Source of the DNA: a virus
Virus record (IMG/VR): IMGVR_UViG_3300042387_001124
Location: 1-36,759 of that record
Reading direction: 5' to 3' (one strand)
Length of the DNA stretch: 36,759 nucleotides
A program made the translations under genes and the position numbers. Below are positions 14,756-20,590 of the stretch, piece after piece; the first letter of the stretch is position 1, and each line of letters opens with the position of its first letter. The notes under the pieces are model-generated. The model made no database searches. It saw only the letters and a program-made list of their open reading frames with translations, and was not told the origin of the DNA.

Positions 14756-15612
14756 AACTCAATCTTCTTTTTAGCCAATGGCCATATCGGTACTATTATT
14801 TCTTTTTCTGGACAAAGTTGACAAGCATCGATATGATTGTCTAACTCCCTAAAAAATCTGTCTAGATTTTCTGTTGTATCAAAAGGATCTGCAGAATTAT
14901 ATTTTTTTAGCAAATTAATACCGCGTGTTTCGATTTTAAATTGTGACATTAAGTCTTTAGAAATAGCAGTAAAACTACATTTATATATTTTTCCTTTGTG
15001 AAAAACTACGTTAGGAACGCATGTACTCATGCAATATGTATGTGCTTTAACAGGGTCACTTCTTCTAAAAAATGTTGTTTTATTTTCTATTTTATACATA
15101 GAATTTGAGCGGAATACAGTGGCTTCCCAAATTCTTGCTATCTTTTTACCGTTCGCTTCAAAGATTATCGTTGTATTTGTTTTATATTTTTTAAAGTTAA
15201 AAACTGATAAAATATTTTCTAAAGTTTCTTCTATCTCATTTCTAAATGACGGATCGTGAATACTAATATCTAACCAGAATCCTTGTTTTATAATTTCTCT
15301 TGATAAATCTATATTGTGTTTTAAGTATGTGCCATTTGTGCTTATATTAAAATTTTCTACATCTTTAAAATGTGTTTTTAATGATTCAACCCATGTCATT
15401 AAATCAGGATTAGTATATGGTTCGCCGCCAAAGATGTTAACTTCATTTAATCGAATTTTTTTTGACCATTCGATATACATGTCTGCGTGATCTTTCCAAT
15501 AAAAATGATTTTTAAAATTTCTGTTACTATATACATCACAATTATTACACGTCAAATTACAAACATTTGTGATATGGAACACACCTTGTGTTCTGAAATA
15601 TTTTTTTATCAT
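14752..15612 (-). CDS. Radical SAM protein with twitch-like C-terminal cysteines (tandem copy 1)
   Basis: I chose the ATG at 15612, which overlaps the stop of the preceding gene as ATGA, over a TTG five codons earlier. The 286-residue product has CNLTCNNC (Cys18, 22, 25), FGGEPYTNP (61-69) and ISTNGTYLKH (90-99). Auxiliary cysteines are Cys194, Cys198, Cys212 and CQLC (Cys264, Cys267), again resembling a twitch domain. The tail PIWPLAKKK matches the other two copies. It is the first of the radical SAM genes in transcription order and directly follows two small beta-rich proteins, one of which could be its substrate or partner. The reaction cannot be told from the motif alone; peptide modification and cyclitol or sugar oxidation are both known in relatives. 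Confidence 0.92.
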   Translation of the reverse strand: MIKKYFRTQGVFHITNVCNLTCNNCDVYSNRNFKNHFYWKDHADMYIEWSKKIRLNEVNIFGGEPYTNPDLMTWVESLKTHFKDVENFNISTNGTYLKHNIDLSREIIKQGFWLDISIHDPSFRNEIEETLENILSVFNFKKYKTNTTIIFEANGKKIARIWEATVFRSNSMYKIENKTTFFRRSDPVKAHTYCMSTCVPNVVFHKGKIYKCSFTAISKDLMSQFKIETRGINLLKKYNSADPFDTTENLDRFFRELDNHIDACQLCPEKEIIVPIWPLAKKKIEL

Positions 15613-16106
15613 TTTTTGTAAAAACAAAAAATAGGAGAATCGGCATATGTTGCATTTATTTTTACAGAGTTTCCTGCCGCAATTCTTGTCGATGATAATT
15701 GATTTATAGAGATATCATTTATTGTTATTCCTGGAATCAAAGGTATAATTATTTTTTCGTTGTCGTCTATGTCTAATTTTTTTTCTGTTGTTACAGTTAT
15801 TATATCTGCTTCATATATGCTCTCGTCACTCGCTGCAAATGTAACTGCATAAAAATCTTCGGCGCCGGCTGTCCACTTGGTATCAATTCCTTTAATTGGT
15901 CTAAGGTCTGCTAAAACGTCTACAAAAATATCATAATTTCCTTCATACCCATTCATTGTATATTCTATTTTAACATTACCTGCTAATAAGTATAACCATT
16001 GTATTTCCTGTCTTTCTCCAGAATTTAAATATCCTGTTACTGTGTTTGCTGTTCCATGTATAAAAGAAACAGTGAAATCTCTAGCATGTTTTTTTGATAG
16101 TTTCAT
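15609..16106 (-). CDS. Small beta-rich, cupin-like protein of unknown function (paralogue A)
   Basis: This 165-residue protein is made mostly of short beta-type segments with many Ile, Thr, Asn and Asp residues, no signal peptide and a single Cys near the end. It shares WLYLLAGNVKIEY (38-50), a DLRP turn, and a final ISINQLSSTRIAAGNSVKIN-like strand with the protein upstream, which has WIYILEGELFIES and a PKGKSVKFK strand, so the two are paralogues. The arrangement recalls small cupin-type barrels, but no metal-binding His set is evident, so enzymatic activity is doubtful. A late-type box lies 27 bases upstream of its ATG. It is joined to the first radical SAM gene by a 4-base overlap, which makes it a candidate partner, scaffold or target of those enzymes. 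Confidence 0.65.
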   Translation of the reverse strand: MKLSKKHARDFTVSFIHGTANTVTGYLNSGERQEIQWLYLLAGNVKIEYTMNGYEGNYDIFVDVLADLRPIKGIDTKWTAGAEDFYAVTFAASDESIYEADIITVTTEKKLDIDDNEKIIIPLIPGITINDISINQLSSTRIAAGNSVKINATYADSPIFCFYKK

Positions 16107-16132
16107 AATAAATTTAAGTTAAAAATCCAAGA

Positions 16133-16140
16133 TATTTATT
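16133..16140 (-). promoter_or_regulatory. Candidate late-type promoter box (AATAAATA) at the head of the radical SAM genes
   Basis: On the minus strand AATAAATA lies 26 bases before the ATG of the 15609-16106 gene, in the only gap (16107-16141, 35 bases) inside the run of overlapping genes 17030-3894. No strong ribosome site follows it. It is a plausible internal late promoter that would drive the radical SAM and amidinotransferase genes as a unit. Confidence 0.5.
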
Positions 16141-16141
16141 C

Positions 16142-16645
16142 TTAAGTGTTTATCAATAGAATGTGATGAGAATTATTGTCAAGATTTTTAAACTTGACTG
16201 ATTTTCCTTTTGGTAGAATTACTATATTTTTAGTGCTTAATGGCTTGTCTGAATTTGTAAATTCTAAATTTTTGACCAGAGGCAGAATATACGAAATTGA
16301 TGTATCCGAAGAGATAATATTTGTATCTTTTAAATTTTTTACTGAGCAACAACATTTTGAAGAAAATATTAATAAGCAAGCACACCCAGTAATACCAGCG
16401 GTTATCTTAATAAATCCTTCCGAAAACGCTCTAAGATCGTTTAATTTATTATTAGTTACAAAACTTGTTAAATTTTTAGATTTTGCACTTTCTATAAACA
16501 ACTCACCTTCTAAAATATAAATCCAGGATAATTCTCCTTCGTCTATATCATCGATATTTAAAGCATTAATTTCTAATGATTCTTGTGAAAATAAACATAT
16601 ACGCTCTACTCGAATATTATCAATCTGATTTCTTTTGCGTATCAT
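16142..16645 (-). CDS. Small beta-rich, cupin-like protein of unknown function (paralogue B)
   Basis: I favour the ATG at 16645 over a TTG at 16663. The product is 167 residues and related to the next protein: it shares SWIYILEGELFIES, an NDLRAFSEGF turn and a final KGKSVKFKNLDNNSHHILLIN strand. It has a cluster of cysteines in GCACLLIFSSKCCC (five Cys in about 14 residues), absent from the paralogue. That could be a metal site, disulphides, or a modification site for the radical SAM proteins encoded downstream. No catalytic motif is recognised. It overlaps the end of the 16620-17030 gene by 26 bases. Its function is unknown; the pairing with its paralogue and the position before the radical SAM genes are the only clues. 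Confidence 0.6.
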   Translation of the reverse strand: MIRKRNQIDNIRVERICLFSQESLEINALNIDDIDEGELSWIYILEGELFIESAKSKNLTSFVTNNKLNDLRAFSEGFIKITAGITGCACLLIFSSKCCCSVKNLKDTNIISSDTSISYILPLVKNLEFTNSDKPLSTKNIVILPKGKSVKFKNLDNNSHHILLINT

Positions 16646-17030
16646 CGATATTGTCAATAACAATTTCTTCTAGAATTTCATCTACTATAGATGCATATTC
16701 TACTCTATGTTCTACTATTTGATCTGCTGTTTGTAACAACGTATCAACGTCAAATACTAACTCTTTTCCTATGTATTCTTGGTATTTTTTTGCCAAATCT
16801 GGATTATTTTTAAATTGTTCGTCTTTATCTTGTTTTTGTGTAACAGATATACCTGCTCTTGCAATATGTTCTATCACTTTTGCTGGATCTTGAGTATCAA
16901 ACATAGTTGGCTGAAATGCGGCAATAGGATATTCATCAATAGATTTTTGAGAATTTTCTGACGCAAATACTACAATTAAAGAATTACTTTCTTCTTCATA
17001 TTTTAAAATTTTCATTTTGATTAATGACAT
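16620..17030 (-). CDS. Small acidic protein, possibly tail-fibre-associated
   Basis: This 136-residue acidic protein begins after an AGGAG ribosome site (17036-17040), which supports the ATG at 17030 over the internal Met at codon 6. It opens with a beta-type segment (MKILKYEEESNSLIVVFAS) and continues with a YPIAAFQP-like stretch and a helical, charged C-terminal half (KDEQFKNNPDLAKKYQEYIG). It follows the glycine-rich adhesin gene at once, the position where tail-fibre chaperones or assembly proteins are often found. The QKQDKDEQF segment recalls similar genes next to fibres in other marine phages, but I cannot name a family. It is the first gene of the overlapping run that leads into the radical SAM genes. 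Confidence 0.6.
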   Translation of the reverse strand: MSLIKMKILKYEEESNSLIVVFASENSQKSIDEYPIAAFQPTMFDTQDPAKVIEHIARAGISVTQKQDKDEQFKNNPDLAKKYQEYIGKELVFDVDTLLQTADQIVEHRVEYASIVDEILEEIVIDNIDDTQKKSD

Positions 17031-17039
17031 GCTTTCTCC

Positions 17040-18032
17040 TTAACCTACATTTCCAAGTCTTGAGCCGGTAGCAGGGAAAGTAGCAAACGGATTCCCTACT
17101 ATGTATGCTCCTGCGCCGCCAGCACCACCACCAGCTGAAAAGTTGTTGGACGAAAGTGTATTTTGTCCGCCACCGCCGTTAGCACCGGCTCCACCGCCAG
17201 CACCTCCGCCACCGCCGGTGGCTGTACCGCCAGCACCTGTGGTTGATCCTCCGCCTCCGCCACCGCCATTCGTAGGAACGGAGCCTGCGCCGCCTGGGCT
17301 TCCTCCAGAAACGTTGAACGGGCCAAAGGCGCCGCCGCCTGCACCCCCGTTAGATATTCCTCGGCCGCCGCCGCCGCCACCACCACCAGAACATCCGCCA
17401 TTGGTGAAAGATGGAAAGGTATATGAACCGTCGCCTCCAAAGAACGAAGAGTTTACTCTAGCGCCTCCGCCTCCGCCGCCTCCTCCTCCTCCGCCCCACA
17501 GGTTTCCATTATTAGTTATAGTTGTCGGACGAGAAATTTGTAAAGCAGTTGAGCCGCCACCTCCAGTATTGCCATTACCTACGCCGCCTGGATTGCCATC
17601 ACCGCCTGGGCCTCCGTCACCGCCTCGTCCGAGAATTGTTCCGTTATTAACGATTCTTACAGTATCGCTAGCATTAAATTGGTTCGGAACTGTGAATGCT
17701 GCCGCAGTGCTGCCACTACTTATAATTACTCCTGGATTTATAGTAAATGTTATATCTGTTTTTCCTGGAAAATAAGTTGGCTGTCTATTATCCCATGCAT
17801 TATAATTTGAAGTACTGCCAGTAATTGTGACACTGATTACGTTTCGATTATTAGTTCCGTAAAAATTACCAATCGCTATTTGATTTGCTGTAGGAACTCC
17901 GGCGTTTGCTGGATAATTGCTAACTAACGGTCCTCCCCTATAAAATTCGTTTAGGGCGTGGGGTCTAGAGTCTCCGAATTCTACTCCAATCTGATCCATC
18001 GATAACGATGGTCCTGGTCCTGGTAATGCCAT
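17040..18032 (-). CDS. Glycine-rich distal tail fibre/adhesin
   Basis: This 330-residue protein has an N-terminal phage tail-protein segment: LPGPGPSLSMDQIGVEFGDS, then an ALNEFYRGG motif, and an IAIGNFYG turn. A beta-rich domain follows to about residue 130. The C-terminal 200 residues are dominated by Gly runs (up to about ten in a row, as around 178-187) broken by short loops of Asn, Ser, Thr and aromatics. Such Gly-rich blocks form polyglycine-II bundles in distal adhesins like phage S16 gp38, where the loops between runs contact the receptor. A GAGGAG ribosome site at 18041-18046 fixes the start. GGN codons make the region far more GC-rich than the rest of the window. It likely sits at the fibre tip and determines host range. 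Confidence 0.82.
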   Translation of the reverse strand: MALPGPGPSLSMDQIGVEFGDSRPHALNEFYRGGPLVSNYPANAGVPTANQIAIGNFYGTNNRNVISVTITGSTSNYNAWDNRQPTYFPGKTDITFTINPGVIISSGSTAAAFTVPNQFNASDTVRIVNNGTILGRGGDGGPGGDGNPGGVGNGNTGGGGSTALQISRPTTITNNGNLWGGGGGGGGGGGARVNSSFFGGDGSYTFPSFTNGGCSGGGGGGGGRGISNGGAGGGAFGPFNVSGGSPGGAGSVPTNGGGGGGGSTTGAGGTATGGGGGAGGGAGANGGGGQNTLSSNNFSAGGGAGGAGAYIVGNPFATFPATGSRLGNVG

Positions 18033-18048
18033 TTTATTTGCTCCTCAA

Positions 18049-18663
18049 TTACTTAAAAGGTGGTCCGCCCACCCATAATACTAATGATTTACGTACACCC
18101 TTTGTCACAGGAGTAACACGATGTAGTGCCCAGCTTGGAAAAAACCATGCTCTTCCTCTTTTTTGTTCTAAATTAATCGGAATGTCGCTATCGGTTTTTA
18201 CTTCAAACTCTCCACCTTCAAACTCTGAAGGATCACTTAACAACAATGACATACTGAGTTTTCTTGGAACATGCCTATCCATCATAGACATATCTGTATG
18301 CCACGTATAGTGTCCTTGATTAATCTTTTCTGAATCATATAAAGATAGCTGCATAGGCTCATACATTCCAGTTAAATCAAATTGAAAAAACTGGCTATTT
18401 ACTTCTGCAACTACTTTAGAAATAACATCCCATAATCCTGCATTACTTTCATTTAGATGCATCCATGCAATTTGACTCGTTCTTATTTCTGGTCTATTTG
18501 CTGCTGTATTGGGATCATTCTGACCACCAACAACACCATCTGCTAAATTATTCCATTCAGGCATTTGCAAGATAAGATCGATATGTTCTGGTTTGAGAAA
18601 ATCATCCCAGTATGCAACTAAATCTTTTCCTTTTGGATTTCTTGGAGGTATTGCGTAAATCAT
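18049..18663 (-). CDS. 2OG-Fe(II) oxygenase (prolyl 4-hydroxylase/PKHD-like)
   Basis: This 204-residue protein carries the prolyl-4-hydroxylase type oxygenase core. QGHYTWHTDMS places iron ligands at His122 and Asp124. LSMSLLLSDPSEFEGGEFE (136-154) is the typical strand and turn after them. GRAWFFPSWALHRVTPVTKG gives the distal His181, and RKSLVLWVGG gives Arg191 as 2OG anchor. The N-terminal part is family-specific. The gene lies between the S74 fibre gene and the glycine-rich adhesin gene and overlaps the next oxygenase gene by 4 bases, so the two are co-expressed with fibre genes. Hydroxylation of fibre or host surface residues is a fair guess; the substrate is not shown. Confidence 0.9.
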   Translation of the reverse strand: MIYAIPPRNPKGKDLVAYWDDFLKPEHIDLILQMPEWNNLADGVVGGQNDPNTAANRPEIRTSQIAWMHLNESNAGLWDVISKVVAEVNSQFFQFDLTGMYEPMQLSLYDSEKINQGHYTWHTDMSMMDRHVPRKLSMSLLLSDPSEFEGGEFEVKTDSDIPINLEQKRGRAWFFPSWALHRVTPVTKGVRKSLVLWVGGPPFK

Positions 18664-19244
18664 TTACTCTCCATTAGATAAGTTCGATTTTTCATAAAAG
18701 CCGGAGGTCGTCTATTCATAGCATCTCCAGCATGATTAGAATGTTCTCCATTTTTTCTTACATAATGTAAAAATAATTGTCCTGAATAATATCCTGGAGG
18801 ACCATCACATTTTTCCCTCCAATGTTCTACATCGCAGCCATGATACAAAACTCCGTCGCCTTCTGCTAAATCATAACGATCATTACCAACATAAATTGGC
18901 CATGAGTAGTGATGAGACCGACCTAATTGTATGGTTACACTTACTTCACACGCTGGCCTATCTATATGTTTTTCTAGTATATTTCCATTAGTGTATAATC
19001 TAGAAAATGCATACGTTGGTAAGAGCTCTTCGCCGACGATTGATTCCATAGTAGGCCATAATCTTTCTAACACAGTATCGAACATTATTTCATGATCTAA
19101 CCTAGCTAAACAATCCGGAACCTGAGGATCATGTTTTTTTGGTTTTAAACTTTGCATCATTAAAACGTGTGTGTAAAATTGACAAAATTCTTTTGGAAGA
19201 AGATTTGTTATCTTTGCCGAAAGTGCTTTGTTATTTCCGTTCAT
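18660..19244 (-). CDS. 2OG-Fe(II) oxygenase, second type
   Basis: This 194-residue protein belongs to another 2OG oxygenase group. SRLYTNGNILEKHIDRPACE places likely iron ligands at His93 and Asp95. EVSVTIQLG (100-108) is the strand that follows. AEGDGVLYHGCDVEHWRE holds the distal ligand, most likely His141, with Arg143 near. GQLFLHYV (155-162) is a closing strand. The pattern with LYHGC-x2-EHWRE is familiar from marine myoviruses. Its start codon shares one base with the stop of the S74 fibre gene, and its end overlaps the next oxygenase gene by 4 bases. The four genes from 20227 to 17040 thus form a fibre and oxygenase cassette. The substrate is unknown; a fibre or adhesin side chain is possible. 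Confidence 0.85.
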   Translation of the reverse strand: MNGNNKALSAKITNLLPKEFCQFYTHVLMMQSLKPKKHDPQVPDCLARLDHEIMFDTVLERLWPTMESIVGEELLPTYAFSRLYTNGNILEKHIDRPACEVSVTIQLGRSHHYSWPIYVGNDRYDLAEGDGVLYHGCDVEHWREKCDGPPGYYSGQLFLHYVRKNGEHSNHAGDAMNRRPPAFMKNRTYLMESK

Positions 19245-20227
19245 CAGTTGCCTTTCAATACATCTATTTCTTTTTTCAATTCAGCTATTGCAGCAAAAGC
19301 TAAGGCACTTAGTTTAGCATAATCAACAGCCAAACTGTCGTCATCACGTTTTCTTACAGCTTCTGGAAATGCGGATAACACATCCTGAGCTATTACACCG
19401 TAATCGTCTTTTAGAATAAAATATCCGTCAGCACCGCCTTTAGATTCTACATATTCGTCTGTCCAAGAAAATAATTTTCCGCCAATACTGCAAACTTTAT
19501 CTAGTGCATTTGGAATATCTCTAATATTTTCTTTAAATTTGGCGTCCGATGAAAAATACGCTACTACGTTGTTCGTTGCACGTACTTCTCCAGATGTACC
19601 TGATGCAGCAGTGCCTACACCTAATGAAGTAATTTGAGAGTTTCCGCTGTTAAGTGTATTAGCACTAAGCTGTCCTCCAATGCCTGCGCCTCCGGTAACT
19701 ATAAGAGCACCAGAACCTGTCCCGCTTGACGCAGTACTAGCTGTTACAGAAACTCCAGAAGCAGAAAATATACCGCTACTTGGTATGAATGATAACTTAG
19801 TCGATGCACGATAAAGTGTCTCAGAGGTTGTATTTGTTGTTACTTCCGTAAACAATGGATAATGTACACTTGTAGAAGACGTTTGATCTTGTACTCCTAA
19901 GTTCGCTGAAATCCAGGATAAATTACCGGCTCCATCAGTTGACAAAAATGTGTTATCGGAACCGTCAGCAGAAGGTAATGTCCATGTAACATTAGTCGAA
20001 ACAGTAGCAGGGGCTTTAAATCCTACCCAATTTGTAGAGTCGTTATCGGCTAATCTAAGTCTCGATCCTGCCTCTATTTGAAAATCTTTAGAAGATCGTG
20101 TTATCCCTGTACCGACTGGAGTTATAGTAATGCTGTTGTTGGTTCCACCAACTGTTAGAACACTACCATTAATAGATAAATCTCCAAAACCGGTTGGTAG
20201 AATACCCGCTGTTACTCGTCTTGACAT
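19244..20227 (-). CDS. Tail fibre protein with C-terminal intramolecular chaperone (peptidase S74)
   Basis: This 327-residue fibre protein ends in an endosialidase-type intramolecular chaperone domain. The domain begins at FSSDAKFKENIRDI (225-238), and DDYGVIAQDVLSAFPEAV (274-291) is the second signature. Family members trimerise, then cut themselves just before the Ser of the S-D pair, here Ser227-Asp228, releasing the chaperone. A terminal helix (AIAELKKEIDVLKG) fits the trimeric coiled coil. The N-terminal 220 residues are Gly, Ser, Thr and Asn-rich beta fibre, including a WTLPSADGSDNTFLSTDG segment common in fibre shafts. The start follows an AAGGA ribosome site. The domain is a strong indicator of a trimeric receptor-binding fibre. 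Confidence 0.9.
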   Translation of the reverse strand: MSRRVTAGILPTGFGDLSINGSVLTVGGTNNSITITPVGTGITRSSKDFQIEAGSRLRLADNDSTNWVGFKAPATVSTNVTWTLPSADGSDNTFLSTDGAGNLSWISANLGVQDQTSSTSVHYPLFTEVTTNTTSETLYRASTKLSFIPSSGIFSASGVSVTASTASSGTGSGALIVTGGAGIGGQLSANTLNSGNSQITSLGVGTAASGTSGEVRATNNVVAYFSSDAKFKENIRDIPNALDKVCSIGGKLFSWTDEYVESKGGADGYFILKDDYGVIAQDVLSAFPEAVRKRDDDSLAVDYAKLSALAFAAIAELKKEIDVLKGN

Positions 20228-20239
20228 TTTTATTATTCC

Positions 20240-20563
20240 TTAAGCTAATGTTGTAGTTTCGATACCAAATGCCACAGCGGAAACTCCGCTTGTATTGGTT
20301 CTAACTACAATTCTTTTACCTGCATCTAAAACAAGACCAGTTCTTTCAACCACACCGTTTGCTTGTAATAGAACATCATATTCTATCCATTCTGCATCTG
20401 TAGGTGCATCTAAAGCTGATATAGCTATTCTTGCCCTAATCTCGGTGCTGTTTCTATTAACTAAGTTTACTGTAGCTACCGTAAATGTTGTTGTTGGGCA
20501 AGTATATAACACTACATTACTTGTAGTTGTTAAATTTTGTGCCCCTAATCTTCCTGATGCCAT
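20240..20563 (-). CDS. Small beta-sandwich-like virion protein
   Basis: This 107-residue protein is made of short beta segments (NVVLYTCPTTTFTVATVNLV, IRARIAISA, WIEYDVLLQANGVVERTGL, KRIVVRTN) and has one Cys. It resembles in size and style the 110-residue product of 34886-35215, although identity is low by eye. Such proteins are common between fibre genes of marine T4-like phages and are usually annotated as virion structural proteins. A GGAG ribosome site precedes the ATG at 20563, and a weak late-type box (TATAAGTA) lies 20 bases upstream. It sits between the giant fibre gene and the S74 fibre gene, so a role as fibre collar, tip or linker is plausible. No enzyme motif is seen. Confidence 0.65.
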   Translation of the reverse strand: MASGRLGAQNLTTTSNVVLYTCPTTTFTVATVNLVNRNSTEIRARIAISALDAPTDAEWIEYDVLLQANGVVERTGLVLDAGKRIVVRTNTSGVSAVAFGIETTTLA

Positions 20564-20582
20564 TTTATTTCTCCATGTTGTA

Positions 20583-20590
20583 TACTTATA
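20583..20590 (-). promoter_or_regulatory. Weak late-type promoter box (TATAAGTA)
   Basis: On the minus strand TATAAGTA differs by one base from TATAAATA and lies 19 bases before the ATG of the 20240-20563 gene, with a GGAG site between. It overlaps the stop region of the giant fibre gene. The changed base lies in the part of the box that is usually constant, so it is less certain than the other boxes. Confidence 0.3.

Noticed and set aside
15613-15627. TTG start for the first tandem radical SAM gene
   Set aside because: ATG at 15612 gives an ATGA overlap like the other tandem copies and the same protein length.
3894-17030. Short RiPP precursor peptide or maturase partner gene near the radical SAM genes
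   Set aside because: All junctions are overlaps or gaps of 35 bases or less, so no room exists for a small precursor gene on the coding strand.
17099-17440. Minus-strand 113-codon frame within the adhesin gene
   Set aside because: It is a frame-shifted reading of the same GC-rich repeats, without a start signal.
17101-17775. Plus-strand proline-rich open frame of 224 codons
   Set aside because: It is the antisense shadow of the glycine-rich adhesin gene: GGN codons read backwards give Pro and Ala codons. It has no ribosome site and lies opposite a well-supported gene.
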